This document shows positions 1 through 9,210 of a DNA stretch of 64,000 nucleotides, in pieces. Below the pieces are notes generated by a model that was not told the DNA's origin, did not search any database, and saw only the letters and a program-made list of their open reading frames with translations. The DNA is from Thalassobacillus pellis (GTDB lineage Bacteria > Bacillota > Bacilli > Bacillales > Halobacillaceae): the NCBI RefSeq assembly GCF_016908295.1, contig NZ_JAFBDO010000002.1, positions 496,001-560,000 of the forward strand. The letters are read 5' to 3'. Numbering within the stretch: position 1 is the stretch's first letter; each line of letters starts with the position of its first letter. The position numbers and the translations under genes are program-made.

Positions 1-2
1 CA

Positions 3-1346
3 TTACATAAAGGGAAATTTCATTCCTTTGCCTTTTTTCCCTTTTTGCATGTTGCTCATTTGCTTCATCATTTTCTTCATTTCTTCAAACTGTTTCAATA
101 AGCGGTTCACTTCAGAAACGTTGGTACCGGAACCTTTTGCAATCCGTCGTTTACGGCTGGCGTTCATCAGGGATGGATCCTGACGTTCTCTTTTTGTCAT
201 TGACTGGATGATAGCTTCCACATGGGAAATTTGCTTCTCGTCAATCTGGGCGTTTTTCAGACCCTTCATCTTGTTTGCGCCTGGAATCATATCGAGAAGC
301 TCATCAAGCGGCCCCATGTTTCGCACCTGCCCCATTTGTTCCAGAAAGTCATCAAATGTGAAGGAGGCTGAGCGCATTTTTTCTTCCAGTTCTTTCGCCC
401 GCTTTTCATCCACATTTTCCTGAGCTTTCTCAATCAATGTAAGCACATCACCCATTCCAAGAATACGAGAAGCCATTCGTTCCGGATGGAAAGGCTCGAG
501 CTGGTCAAGTTTTTCTCCCATACCGGCAAACTTAATTGGTTTGTCGGTTACAGCTTTGATGGATAATGCAGCACCACCACGAGTGTCACCATCCAGCTTG
601 GTCAAGACTACTCCGCTGATCTCCAGCTGTTCATTGAAGCTCTCTGCCACATTGACGGCATCCTGCCCTGTCATCGCATCGACGACAAGAAAGATTTCAT
701 CGGGCTTTACATTTTCTTTAATCTGCTTAAGCTCGTCCATCAGCTCACCATCAACGTGAAGACGTCCTGCTGTATCAATAATGACGTAATCGTGATGATC
801 TTCTTTTGCCTTAGCGATAGCTTCATCAGCAATATCCACCGGGCTTGCATCCGTCCCCTTGGAAAAAACAGGGAGATCGAGCTGTTTCCCTAATGTTTCA
901 AGTTGATTGATTGCAGCAGGACGATAGACGTCAGCAGCTACAAGCATCGGCTTACGATTGTTTTTCTTTCTTAGATGATTGGCAAGCTTACCAGTGGTGG
1001 TGGTTTTACCGGCACCTTGAAGACCGACCATCATAATGACGGTTGGCGGGCGCTGGGCGACAGCAATTTTGCTTTCATCCCCGCCCATCAAATCCGTCAA
1101 TTCTTCTTTAACGACTTTGATGACCTGCTGACCGGGTGTCAAGCTTTCCATCACTTCCTGGCCGATTGCACGCTCTTTCACGCGCTTGACAAAGTCTTTG
1201 ACAACCTTGAAGTTGACGTCTGCCTCAAGGAGGGCAAGACGTACTTCGCGGGTCATTTCTTTTACATCTTGTTCGGTTACCTTCCCTTTACCTTTGATTC
1301 TTTGAATCGTCCCCTGTAAACGGTCGGCTAAACCTTCAAATGCCAT
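3..1346 (-). CDS. ffh: Signal recognition particle GTPase Ffh (SRP54)
   Basis: Protein component of the signal recognition particle. It binds signal sequences of nascent membrane and secreted proteins and docks with FtsY at the membrane. The 447-residue product has an N domain, a GTPase with P-loop GLQGAGKTTTT at residues 108-118, DTAGR near 190 and TKLDGD near 248. A methionine-rich C-terminal M domain ends MKKMMKQMSNMQKGKKGKGMK. The length matches the family (about 446 residues in B. subtilis). The stop lies at the very edge of the window, so the gene is complete but its downstream neighbour is not visible. It follows ylxM by 13 bp, as in other Bacillaceae, and is probably co-transcribed with it. 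Confidence 0.98.
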   Translation of the reverse strand: MAFEGLADRLQGTIQRIKGKGKVTEQDVKEMTREVRLALLEADVNFKVVKDFVKRVKERAIGQEVMESLTPGQQVIKVVKEELTDLMGGDESKIAVAQRPPTVIMMVGLQGAGKTTTTGKLANHLRKKNNRKPMLVAADVYRPAAINQLETLGKQLDLPVFSKGTDASPVDIADEAIAKAKEDHHDYVIIDTAGRLHVDGELMDELKQIKENVKPDEIFLVVDAMTGQDAVNVAESFNEQLEISGVVLTKLDGDTRGGAALSIKAVTDKPIKFAGMGEKLDQLEPFHPERMASRILGMGDVLTLIEKAQENVDEKRAKELEEKMRSASFTFDDFLEQMGQVRNMGPLDELLDMIPGANKMKGLKNAQIDEKQISHVEAIIQSMTKRERQDPSLMNASRKRRIAKGSGTNVSEVNRLLKQFEEMKKMMKQMSNMQKGKKGKGMKFPFM

Positions 1347-1359
1347 AGAAGGAGCCCTC

Positions 1360-1680
1360 CTAATCCAATTCTTTTAATCTTTCGAGCAGCTTCAGAGCCT
1401 GTTCGTGATCTGTAAGGCTGTCATGCAGCTGGGCAATCAATTGCTGCCTTTCCTGAAACCGTTCGTATAAGCGTAATTTACTCTCATAATCTTCCAGCAT
1501 GGCTTCTGTGCGCCTGATATTATCATAAACAGCCTGCCGTGAAACCTCAAATGTCTCAGATATTTCTCCTAAGGAGTAGTCCTCGAGATAATACAGATCC
1601 ATATAATTGCGCTGCTTCGGCGTCAAGAGCATCTGGTAAAAGTCAAACAAATAATTGACACGTGTGGTTTTTTCAAGCAT
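1360..1680 (-). CDS. ylxM: YlxM/p13-like HTH protein (UPF0122)
   Basis: Small helix-turn-helix protein of the YlxM family, encoded just upstream of ffh and known in some firmicutes to modulate SRP function. The 106-residue product carries a sigma-70 region 4-like HTH ([25 protein letters not shown], about residues 33-57) followed by a charged helix. The frame opens upstream at a GTG at 1689, but AAGGAG lies about 8 nt before the ATG at 1680, so I place the start there. It is the middle gene of ftsY-ylxM-ffh. Its direct role in this organism is inferred from synteny. Confidence 0.93.
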   Translation of the reverse strand: MLEKTTRVNYLFDFYQMLLTPKQRNYMDLYYLEDYSLGEISETFEVSRQAVYDNIRRTEAMLEDYESKLRLYERFQERQQLIAQLHDSLTDHEQALKLLERLKELD

Positions 1681-1756
1681 GGCAACCACTCCTTGTTAAG
1701 TGAAATGCCTTTACATATATGAATACTAACGAATTATCCGTACCACTGTCAAGTTT

Positions 1757-3013
1757 TTATTCCTCATCCTCTTCATAAGCTTCCACCATGTCGGCAAAAA
1801 GTCCGTAAACGAAGGCATGGGCATCGAATTCCTGGAGATCGGTCATTTTTTCTCCCAGGCCGACCATTTTCACAGGGATTTCCAACTCATTACGAATAGC
1901 TAGGACGATACCGCCTTTTGCCGTACCATCCAGTTTTGTCAGGACGATACCCGACACATCGGTAGCTTCTGAAAAAGTTTTCGCCTGACTCATCGCATTT
2001 TGTCCTGTGGTCGCATCGAGAACAAGCAGGACTTCATGTGGGGCGGTAGGGATTTCCCTTGAGATGACGCGTTTTACTTTTGAAAGTTCATTCATCAGAT
2101 TGACTTTGTTCTGTAGGCGGCCTGCTGTATCACACAACAGCACATCTGCATTCCGTGATTTTGCAGCCTGGATAGCATCAAAAATAACTGCCGCAGGATC
2201 ACTTCCGGCACTATGTTTGACGACATTCACTCCTACACGTTCTCCCCATGCATCAAGTTGCTCAATCGCACCTGCACGGAAAGTGTCACCAGCTGCCAAG
2301 AGAACATTTTTACCTTCTTGTTTTAATTGGTAAGCAAGCTTTCCGATAGTGGTTGTCTTACCTACTCCGTTAACACCAACGAATAATATGACAGACAAAC
2401 CATCATGATTGATGTTAAGGCCCTGGATTTCTGCGCTGTCATCATCACCATAATAGATTTCGACCAGTTTCTCAGAGATGACTTCCCTAACCTTTCTCGT
2501 ATCTTTGATGTTCCTTCGTTTTACTTCCATTTTCAACTCATCGATCATATCCATTACAGTTGTAACACCGACATCCGCTGAAATCAATATTTCCTCCAGG
2601 TCTTCGAAAAAGTCTTCATCTACCGTCCGGTAACGCGCAACAAGATCATTGATTTTTCCAGAAAAGGAGTCCCTGGTTTTTGTAAGTCCCAGTTTAAATT
2701 TGGAAGCGATCGTACCCTCTTCTGGTTCTTCCTTAGGTAAAGTGTCAACTGATTCTGGCTGTAAAGTCTCTTCTTCTTCTTCTTCGACTTCAAGATCATC
2801 TTCTTCCAGAATCGCACTAGTGTCTTCTGCGGGTTCCTGGGAAGAGGTGTCTTCCTCCGCCTGGAATGCATCATCACTACTCTTTTCCTGCGCTTCATCG
2901 AAAAATGTTTCATCTTCTTCAAGCGATGCTTCCTGTTCTTTTTTGTATTCTTCCAGATCCTGCTCAAACGGATCTGTTATGAATTTCTCCTTCAGTTTCT
3001 TAAAAAAACTCAT
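1757..3013 (-). CDS. ftsY: SRP receptor GTPase FtsY
   Basis: Membrane-associated receptor for the SRP. The NG domain occupies roughly residues 105-418, with P-loop GVNGVGKTTT at about 213-222, DTAGR, and TKLDG. The N-terminal A region is long and strongly acidic (about residues 18-100, including a run of six glutamates), making the product about 418 residues against roughly 330 in B. subtilis. The open frame extends to 3046, but the start at 3013 (MSFFKKLKEKF) matches the family and has AGGTGG 6 nt upstream. The gene lies 45 bp after smc and before ylxM-ffh, the conserved smc-ftsY-ylxM-ffh order. Confidence 0.97.
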   Translation of the reverse strand: MSFFKKLKEKFITDPFEQDLEEYKKEQEASLEEDETFFDEAQEKSSDDAFQAEEDTSSQEPAEDTSAILEEDDLEVEEEEEETLQPESVDTLPKEEPEEGTIASKFKLGLTKTRDSFSGKINDLVARYRTVDEDFFEDLEEILISADVGVTTVMDMIDELKMEVKRRNIKDTRKVREVISEKLVEIYYGDDDSAEIQGLNINHDGLSVILFVGVNGVGKTTTIGKLAYQLKQEGKNVLLAAGDTFRAGAIEQLDAWGERVGVNVVKHSAGSDPAAVIFDAIQAAKSRNADVLLCDTAGRLQNKVNLMNELSKVKRVISREIPTAPHEVLLVLDATTGQNAMSQAKTFSEATDVSGIVLTKLDGTAKGGIVLAIRNELEIPVKMVGLGEKMTDLQEFDAHAFVYGLFADMVEAYEEDEE

Positions 3014-3058
3014 GTCATCCACCTCTCGTCGGTTTCCTTTTTCCATTAATACTAAAGT

Positions 3059-6000
3059 CTATTTTAGTCCTACCAGATCAGCTGATTCTTCCAGTCGGAC
3101 AGAAACAAGTTTTGATACGCCTGACTCTTGCATGGTCACACCGTATAATACGTCTGACTCCTCCATCGTCCCTTTTCTATGGGTGATGACGATAAACTGC
3201 GTCTTTTCACTGAAAATTTTCAGATAACGGGCAAACCGTTCGACATTCGCTTCATCCAATGCCGCTTCTACTTCATCAAGTACACAGAATGGCACAGGAC
3301 GAACTCTTAAAATGGAGAACAATAAAGCAATTGCAGTAAGCGCCCTTTCCCCGCCTGATAGAAGCCCAAGGTTCTGAAGTTTTTTTCCAGGAGGCTGAGC
3401 CACAATGTCCACGCCTGTCTCCAAAAGATTTTCCGGATCGGTAAGGCATAAATCTGCTTTACCGCCTCCGAAAAGTTCTTTAAATACTTCTCCGAATTCA
3501 TTTTTGATTTGTGTGAAAGTCTCCTCAAAACGACGATGCATTTCCCCGTCCATTTCCGAAATAACCGAATATAGTGTTTCTTTTGCTTCATTCAAGTCAT
3601 CCTGCTGATCAGAAAGGAACTCATACCTTTCCTGAATCCGGTCATATTCATCAATAGCTCCAAGGTTGACCGTGCCCAGCTCATCAATAGCCCGCTTGAT
3701 AAGCTTGACGCGTGTTTTACTGGACTGAATATCTTCAGTCGGAGGGTATTCCTGCTTAGCTCGTTCAAATGTTAAGAAATATTCCTTCTGGAGATAGTCA
3801 AGAATGTTTTCCAGTTCTACATCCAATCGATTCACTTTGACTTCTTTGTCCTGAATTTCCTGGACGAAGTGATGGTGGTTACGGTTTTGTTCCTTCAGCT
3901 GTCGCTCTTGCTCCTGGATCAAATCCGCTCGTTCGGCCCGCTCGTGTCGCCGCTCCTGGATCAATTCGCTGGTCTTATTCTTTGTAGCTTTTTTAGTGCT
4001 GATCTCCTCGGCCAGCTCTTCTTCGGTCTGCTTCGTTGTAACGACATCCATTAATTCTTGGAATCTCTGACGATTTTCTGAGATGGAAGCTTCCAATTCC
4101 TCTTTTTGCACTTCATAACCGTTAATCTTCTCCTGAAGGCTTTTCACTTCTGAATCTTGTTCTGCAAGCTTTACTTGTAATTCATAATGACTGGACTTCA
4201 GCGTTTCTGCATTTTCTTTCTGTTCTTTTTGGAGTTTTGTCAATTCGTCTATCTGCTTTTGGGTGGCAGAAGCTTGTTCATCAAGGCTGTCAAGTTTCTT
4301 TTGCAGTTCGGCATGCCGTTTTTCCAGCTGGTCCCGGTCTCTATCATATTGGGCTTGATCCTGATCATAGAGCTGCAGATGGTCATTGAGATTTTGCAGC
4401 TTTACCTCCCACTCTCTAAGGGAAGTTCGCTTTTCCTGTTCCTCATCCTTCCATTGTTCCAGCTCTTTCCGAGTTTGCTTTAAGGTATGCTCCTGTTCCT
4501 CCATATCTTTTTTGAGCTTGGCAAGCTTACCTTCTACCTCCAGTGTCTTCTGTTCATAGTCCGCTAGCTTATCCGTAAGCTCCTGCAATTCTTTTTCTCT
4601 CGTAAACAGTGACTGATTGGTATTCTTCCTGGCTCCGCCGGACATGGCTCCCCCAGGGTTGACAACATCTCCCTCAAGAGTGACGATCCGGTATCTTCGC
4701 TTTAAGACCCTTGCCACTTCATTAGCAGATTTTAAGTTATCTACAATAGCTATGTGTCCCAAAAGGTGTTTCAGCGCTTTTTGATAAATGGGATCAAATG
4801 AAACGAGGTCAGCTGCTATACCGACAAAGCCATCCATATCTTTCACACGGGAAATCACTTCATTCGGAATGAACCGCGGCTGAATGGTCTCTAATGGCAG
4901 TAAGGTTGCCCGTCCCTTGTTATGCTGCTTTAGCCAGTGGATCGCCTGACGTGCTGCCTGTTCATTCTTTACAATGACATGCTGTGCCTGGGCACCAAGG
5001 GCTGTCTCGATCGCTGTCAGATAATCCCTTGGGATATCTGCTACTTCCAGTACCGCCCCTTCTATTCCAGTAAGGGTTCCTTGTTCCCTGGCTTTCAATA
5101 TTTCTTTTACTCCCTGAAAATAACCGGAAAAATCCTCTTTCATTTCCTCCAGCATTTCTTTTTTGGAATTCACCTTTTCCACATATTGATAACCCTTGTA
5201 CAAATTGTTCTGCAGCTCTTGATAATACTGCTGATTTTTGCGAAGACTTTTTTCTTGCTCGTCAAATTCCTTTTCTATTTGTACCCTTTTGTCATGAATC
5301 AATGCTGCTTCTTTCTCGGCTTCTTCTTTTTGCAAGTGAAGTTGCTCGCGTTCCTTACGCATCCCTTCGAACTTATCGTTCTGGGTGTCCGATTTTGTTT
5401 CCAGCTGCTCCAGCTGACGCAATATTGATTGTTTTTCATTACGTTTGGCAGCCTGCTCATTAAGGCACTCAATATAATCACTTTTGAGTTCTTCTACCCG
5501 CTCTTCAATATCCTGACTTGCTGTTTCGAGAAGCCCGGAAGTTTTTTTCAGTTCCGCCTTTGTCTTGTTGCGTTTGGTTTTCCATTCTTTTAACTGGTCT
5601 TTTTGCTTACTGCAAAGCGTTTCAGTCTGTTTGAGACGATCGGTAAGCTGGGAATACTCCTGTTCAAGCTTATCCCTGTTCTCTTCGAAATGCTTGTGAC
5701 GTTCTTTCATCAGCTCTTTCCGACCTTCAAGATTCTCGAGTTCCTGTGTTAAAACAAGCAGTGTTTCCTGAAGGTCTTCGATCGATTCATCCAAGGCAGC
5801 AATCTGGTCGCGTTCTTCTTCCACAATTGCTTCTTTTTCCTGGATGGCGGCCTTTAGTTCATGTTCCTTCTTCTTCATTGTGTCCAGATGCTTAAGAAGC
5901 TCCTGCCACTCTACATTCAATTGTTCAATCTGAGAGACAAGCAGAGAAATCTCAACCAGCTTCAGCTCTTCTTTCTTATCAAGATAGTCTTTGGCAATTG

Positions 6001-6628
6001 CCGCCTGTTCTTTTAATGGCTCAAGCTGCCCTTCGATTTCATGGATAATATCTTCAACACGGTAAAGATTCTCCTGCGTTTCCGCTAATTTATGCTCTGC
6101 TTTTTTCTTCCTTTGTTTATATTTCAATACACCTGCTGCTTCTTCAAAAATAGAACGTCTTTCTTCTGCCTTGGAACTGAGGATTTCTTCGACCTTTCCT
6201 TGACTGATTATGGAAAATGCTTCCCTTCCAAGACCAGAGTCCATGAACAGGTCGATAATATCCTTCAGCCGGCAAGGCTGCTTATTGATATAAAAAGCAC
6301 TTTCACCAGAACGAAAAACACGCCGTGTGACGCTGACTTCCTGGTAATCTATCGGAAGTGCCTCGTCTTCATTATCTAAAGTAAGTGTCACTTCAGCCAT
6401 GTTCAGTGCACTTCTCGTGTCACTCCCTGCAAAAATTATATCTTCCATCTTGGTTCCTCTGAGTGAACGTGCAGACTGCTCCCCGAGCACCCAGCGGATG
6501 GCATCGGTGATATTGCTTTTACCACTACCATTGGGGCCGACTACGGAAGTCACACCAGGTACAAAATCTACTGTCACCCGCTCAGCGAATGACTTGAATC
6601 CTACGGTATCTAATTGTTTGAGGAACAT
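3059..6628 (-). CDS. smc: Chromosome partition protein SMC
   Basis: Structural maintenance of chromosomes ATPase, which forms condensin with ScpA and ScpB and organises the nucleoid. The 1189-residue product has Walker A GPNGSGKSN at 31-39, two long coiled coils, a hinge around residues 500-650, and the C-terminal signature LSGGERAL with Walker B CVLDEVEAALDE. The frame is open to 6697, but MFLKQLDTVGFKSF is the family start; ATG at 6628 has AGGAGG 6 nt upstream. In B. subtilis smc directly follows rnc. Here a plus-strand gene and repeats separate them, so smc probably uses its own promoter (6673-6702). Confidence 0.98.
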   Translation of the reverse strand: MFLKQLDTVGFKSFAERVTVDFVPGVTSVVGPNGSGKSNITDAIRWVLGEQSARSLRGTKMEDIIFAGSDTRSALNMAEVTLTLDNEDEALPIDYQEVSVTRRVFRSGESAFYINKQPCRLKDIIDLFMDSGLGREAFSIISQGKVEEILSSKAEERRSIFEEAAGVLKYKQRKKKAEHKLAETQENLYRVEDIIHEIEGQLEPLKEQAAIAKDYLDKKEELKLVEISLLVSQIEQLNVEWQELLKHLDTMKKKEHELKAAIQEKEAIVEEERDQIAALDESIEDLQETLLVLTQELENLEGRKELMKERHKHFEENRDKLEQEYSQLTDRLKQTETLCSKQKDQLKEWKTKRNKTKAELKKTSGLLETASQDIEERVEELKSDYIECLNEQAAKRNEKQSILRQLEQLETKSDTQNDKFEGMRKEREQLHLQKEEAEKEAALIHDKRVQIEKEFDEQEKSLRKNQQYYQELQNNLYKGYQYVEKVNSKKEMLEEMKEDFSGYFQGVKEILKAREQGTLTGIEGAVLEVADIPRDYLTAIETALGAQAQHVIVKNEQAARQAIHWLKQHNKGRATLLPLETIQPRFIPNEVISRVKDMDGFVGIAADLVSFDPIYQKALKHLLGHIAIVDNLKSANEVARVLKRRYRIVTLEGDVVNPGGAMSGGARKNTNQSLFTREKELQELTDKLADYEQKTLEVEGKLAKLKKDMEEQEHTLKQTRKELEQWKDEEQEKRTSLREWEVKLQNLNDHLQLYDQDQAQYDRDRDQLEKRHAELQKKLDSLDEQASATQKQIDELTKLQKEQKENAETLKSSHYELQVKLAEQDSEVKSLQEKINGYEVQKEELEASISENRQRFQELMDVVTTKQTEEELAEEISTKKATKNKTSELIQERRHERAERADLIQEQERQLKEQNRNHHHFVQEIQDKEVKVNRLDVELENILDYLQKEYFLTFERAKQEYPPTEDIQSSKTRVKLIKRAIDELGTVNLGAIDEYDRIQERYEFLSDQQDDLNEAKETLYSVISEMDGEMHRRFEETFTQIKNEFGEVFKELFGGGKADLCLTDPENLLETGVDIVAQPPGKKLQNLGLLSGGERALTAIALLFSILRVRPVPFCVLDEVEAALDEANVERFARYLKIFSEKTQFIVITHRKGTMEESDVLYGVTMQESGVSKLVSVRLEESADLVGLK

Positions 6629-6672
6629 CTCCATCCTCCTATGTATCTGACGAAATCTATCAATGCTTTTGA

Positions 6673-6702
6673 ATTTTATCGTGAGAATATTTTGCATTTC
6701 AA
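6673..6702 (-). promoter_or_regulatory. Putative sigma-A promoter of smc
   Basis: On the minus strand TTGAAA (6697-6702) and TAAAAT (6673-6678) are separated by 18 bp, about 45 bp upstream of the smc ATG. It overlaps the candidate promoter of the divergent DUF1128 gene. Seen by eye only; no start-site data. Confidence 0.45.
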
Positions 6703-6719
6703 CTGTTTTATTTTATCAT
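6692..6719 (+). promoter_or_regulatory. Putative promoter of the DUF1128 gene
   Basis: TTGCAT (6692-6697), 16 bp spacer, TATCAT (6714-6719), about 60 bp upstream of the TTG start. The match is moderate and it overlaps the smc promoter on the other strand. Confidence 0.3.
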
Positions 6720-6778
6720 AGAATAAGGCAATAGAAGAAGAGCCACTCATCCCATTGTTTTAAGGAGGTATCATCGCT

Positions 6779-7000
6779 TTGAGTCTGAATGAACCAACCC
6801 AAGAAAATTTAGAAACTATCATCAATGATATGGCAGACCGTCTGCAGGTAGTAAACCGTTCCATCATGGATCCCAAAGATTATGATTTGAAAAATTATGA
6901 TGAGATAAAATCCCTGCACGATATGGTGAAAACGAAAGGACAGCTCAGCGTTTCGGAAACCCAGGCCTTTGTCCAAGAGCTTGGCGCATACCGAAAATAA
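6779..7000 (+). CDS. DUF1128 / UPF0435 (YfkK-like) small protein
   Basis: A 73-residue soluble protein of unknown function. Its C-terminal half (EIKSLHDMVKTKGQLSVSET and the following QAFVQELGAYRK) resembles the DUF1128 family represented by B. subtilis YfkK. It starts with TTG at 6779, preceded by a strong AAGGAGG 10 nt upstream; no suitable ATG lies near. The gene is on the plus strand between rnc and smc, a place where B. subtilis has no gene, so it looks relocated. A structured repeat and a bidirectional terminator follow. The family assignment is from memory of the motif, the function is unknown. Confidence 0.75.
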   Translation: MSLNEPTQENLETIINDMADRLQVVNRSIMDPKDYDLKNYDEIKSLHDMVKTKGQLSVSETQAFVQELGAYRK

Positions 7001-7004
7001 ATAC

Positions 7005-7217
7005 AAAAGCTAAAAGCGCCTTGCTTACCCCCGACCAGCTTAAGCCAAGCCACGTCGTGACGGGCTTTGTCACAGAGAGGATCGGCTTAAGACCTCGAGG
7101 GGGTAGGCGCTTGAGCTGGATGAAACAAAAGCTAAAAGCGCCTTGCTCACCCCCGACCAGCTTAAGCCAAGCCTCGTTGTGACGGGCTTTGTCACAGAGA
7201 GGATCGGCTTAAGACCT
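7005..7217 (+). repeat. 121-bp structured repeat, locus 1 (one full unit plus a 3'-truncated unit)
   Basis: Full unit 7005-7122 and a second unit from 7127 that stops at 7217, before its right arm. Each unit opens with AAAAGC..AGCGCC and, when complete, ends GGCGCT..AGCTGGATGA. Three nested complementary pairs are visible: AGCGCC/GGCGCT, TACCCCC/GGGGGTA, CTTAAGCC/GGCTTAAG, with an inner GTGAC/GTCAC. The same family occurs at 11822, 56845 and 58673, all in this orientation. It lies between the DUF1128 gene and the shared terminator. Confidence 0.85.
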
Positions 7218-7241
7218 GCATTTTCATAATCTAAAATACAG

Positions 7242-7280
7242 TGAAAAAAGCCGTGCTGGCATTTGCAGCGCGGCTTTTGC
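7242..7280. terminator. Bidirectional terminator between DUF1128 gene and rnc
   Basis: GCCGTGCTG...CAGCGCGGC hairpin flanked by A6 on the left and T4 on the right, so it can end the plus-strand DUF1128 transcript and the minus-strand acpP-rnc transcript. It implies that smc is not simply read through from rnc. Confidence 0.75.
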
Positions 7281-7347
7281 ATGTCGGCAATAAAATTAAA
7301 TATTATTGCTGGCTCTCCTTGAATGTAATTTCAAGCTATTAAGTCCT

Positions 7348-8043
7348 TTAATCAATGGCACCTATTTTTTTTAATGCCTCTTCAGCAGCTCGTTGCTCGG
7401 ACTCTTTTTTTGTCCTGCCAATCCCTATGCCAGTTGTTTCCCCCTGTATTCGTACATGGGCAACAAACTCGCGGTTATGTGCGGGGCCGATCTCTTCCAC
7501 GATTTCATATTCAATGAGCCTGTTTTTCTCCCGCTGGACAACTTCTTGAAGCTGGCTTTTATAATCCATCGCATGAGAAAAAGCACCTTTTTTAATTTTT
7601 GGATAGACATACTTTTCCAAAAAAGTAATGACTGCATCAAAGCCCTGATCGAGGTATAATGCCCCGATAAAAGCTTCAAAAACATCCGCAAGTAGGGCTG
7701 GTCGGTTTCTGCCGCCGGTCATTTCTTCCCCTTTGCCGAGCTGGATCAATTCGCTGAAATTCAACTCATCCGAAAAGCGGACCAGTGAAATTTCACATAC
7801 GATTGATGCCCTGAACTTGGTCAGCTCCCCTTCACTCATTTCAGGGAATTGACGGTAAAGGTATTGGGAAACTCCGAGCTCAAGCACAGCGTCACCAAGG
7901 AATTCCAGACGTTCATTATCTTCCCGGTCTGTCTTGCGATGCTCATTCACATAAGATGAATGGGTAAATGCCTGCTTCAATAATTCCACATTTTTAAAAT
8001 GGATATCAACTTTTTCTTGAAAGGTAGAAAAGTCTTCCATCAT
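7348..8043 (-). CDS. rnc: Ribonuclease III
   Basis: Double-stranded RNA endonuclease involved in rRNA and mRNA processing. The 231-residue product has the RNase III signature [14 protein letters not shown] (about residues 43-56), the second acidic cluster [13 protein letters not shown], and a C-terminal dsRNA-binding domain starting near [12 protein letters not shown]. It is slightly shorter than B. subtilis Rnc (249). Two adjacent ATG codons (8043, 8040) could start it. It lies downstream of acpP, as in B. subtilis, but smc does not follow directly. Confidence 0.97.
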   Translation of the reverse strand: MMEDFSTFQEKVDIHFKNVELLKQAFTHSSYVNEHRKTDREDNERLEFLGDAVLELGVSQYLYRQFPEMSEGELTKFRASIVCEISLVRFSDELNFSELIQLGKGEEMTGGRNRPALLADVFEAFIGALYLDQGFDAVITFLEKYVYPKIKKGAFSHAMDYKSQLQEVVQREKNRLIEYEIVEEIGPAHNREFVAHVRIQGETTGIGIGRTKKESEQRAAEEALKKIGAID

Positions 8044-8084
8044 TCACCCATACCTTTCCAAATGGTAATAGTAATACAGCAAGG

Positions 8085-8105
8085 GCTGTCCATCACATGG
8101 ACAGC
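8085..8105. other. Perfect 21-nt palindromic hairpin in the acpP-rnc spacer
   Basis: GCTGTCCAT / ATGGACAGC around a 3-nt loop, flanked by AAGG and CCTT-like ends. There is no U tract on either side, so it is not a standard terminator; it may stabilise or process the acpP mRNA. Its ends resemble the GGGCTGTCC ends of the dispersed hairpins at 22641 and 46876. Confidence 0.6.
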
Positions 8106-8118
8106 TCCTTACCCTGCA

Positions 8119-8352
8119 TTATTGGATGCTGTTTATGTAATTCACAGCGTCACCAACAGTATTGATTTTTTCTGCTTCTTCATCAGCGATCTCAGTGTCG
8201 AATTCATCTTCAAGCTCCATTACAAGCTCAACAACATCCAATGAATCGGCTTCTAGATCATCTTTGAAGGAAGCCTCCATTGTCACTTTGGATTCATCTA
8301 CATCTAGACGATCAACAATGATTTGTTTGACGCGATCAAAAGTATCTGCCAT
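8119..8352 (-). CDS. acpP: Acyl carrier protein
   Basis: The 77-residue acidic carrier of fatty acid synthesis. The phosphopantetheine attachment serine lies in [10 protein letters not shown] (about residue 37). Length and sequence match B. subtilis AcpA. It is the last fatty-acid gene of fapR-plsX-fabD-fabG-acpP. A 117-bp gap after fabG holds a TATAAT (8375-8380), so it may also be transcribed on its own at high level, as expected for an abundant protein. Confidence 0.98.
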   Translation of the reverse strand: MADTFDRVKQIIVDRLDVDESKVTMEASFKDDLEADSLDVVELVMELEDEFDTEIADEEAEKINTVGDAVNYINSIQ

Positions 8353-8374
8353 AAGACTTCACCTCCCTTCAGCT

Positions 8375-8380
8375 ATTATA
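8375..8380 (-). promoter_or_regulatory. Candidate -10 element of an acpP promoter
   Basis: Perfect TATAAT on the minus strand about 23 bp upstream of the acpP ATG, with only a weak TAGTTT at the -35 distance. The transcript leader would consist of little more than the ribosome binding site GGGAGGTG. Confidence 0.4.
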
Positions 8381-8469
8381 TTAGATATTGACGTGAAAAA
8401 CTAGATGATTTCTATATTCTAACCGTCCTGTTGCAAATCAATCATCAAACAGACGAGAAGAACCTATTT

Positions 8470-9210
8470 TCACATTACCATACCGCCGTCGACATGTAAT
8501 GTCTGACCGGTCATGTAATTGCCGTCTTCAGAGGCCAAAAATCTCACGACCCGGGCTACATCTTGTGCTTCGCCCAGACGGTTCAATGGAATCATTTTCA
8601 GCATTTCTTCCCGTTGTTCCTCAGTAAGCTGGTCGGTCATATCCGTAGTGATAAAACCTGGTGCGACTGCATTGACAAGAATATTACGGGCTGCAAGTTC
8701 TTTTGCATTCGATTTCGTCAGACCAATCACCCCTGCTTTGGCTGCAACATAGTTTGCCTGTCCCGGGTTTCCTGTGACCCCTACAATGGAAGCAATGTTG
8801 ATGATGCGACCACTCTTCTGCTTCATCATTTGCCGTGTGACAGCTTTAGTCGTGAGGAAAACCCCTTTTAAGTTAGTATCAATCACACTATCAAATTCTT
8901 CTTCCTTCATACGCATCAATAAATTATCTTTCGTAATACCGGCATTGTTCACGAGGATATCAAGACGACCGAACTCTTCTATCGTCGCTTTGATCATATC
9001 TTTGACCTGGGCATCATTAGAAACATCTGCCTGGATTTTGAACGCTCTGCCGCCATTGCTCAGGATTTCGTCGACGACTTCCTGTGCTTTTGATTCACTT
9101 CCGGCATAGTTTACGGCGACAGCAGCTCCTTTATCAGCAAGCTCCAAAGCGATTGCCCTGCCAATTCCTCGTGAAGCACCAGTTACGAGTGCTACTTTTT
9201 CTGTAAGCAT
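8470..9210 (-). CDS. fabG: 3-oxoacyl-ACP reductase FabG
   Basis: NADPH-dependent reductase of the fatty acid elongation cycle, short-chain dehydrogenase family. The 246-residue product has TGASRGIG near residues 11-18, NNAG, the catalytic Ser in NIASIVG, and YVAAK (Tyr and Lys). The start at 9210 has AAGGAGG 7 nt upstream and overlaps the fabD stop by one base (TAATG), which suggests translational coupling. The frame's earlier opening at 9231 lies inside fabD and lacks support. Confidence 0.97.
   Translation of the reverse strand: MLTEKVALVTGASRGIGRAIALELADKGAAVAVNYAGSESKAQEVVDEILSNGGRAFKIQADVSNDAQVKDMIKATIEEFGRLDILVNNAGITKDNLLMRMKEEEFDSVIDTNLKGVFLTTKAVTRQMMKQKSGRIINIASIVGVTGNPGQANYVAAKAGVIGLTKSNAKELAARNILVNAVAPGFITTDMTDQLTEEQREEMLKMIPLNRLGEAQDVARVVRFLASEDGNYMTGQTLHVDGGMVM

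Noticed and set aside
7070-7282. Minus-strand frame of 70 codons between DUF1128 gene and rnc
   Set aside because: It reads through the repeat and the terminator and ends in the same repeat-encoded peptide.
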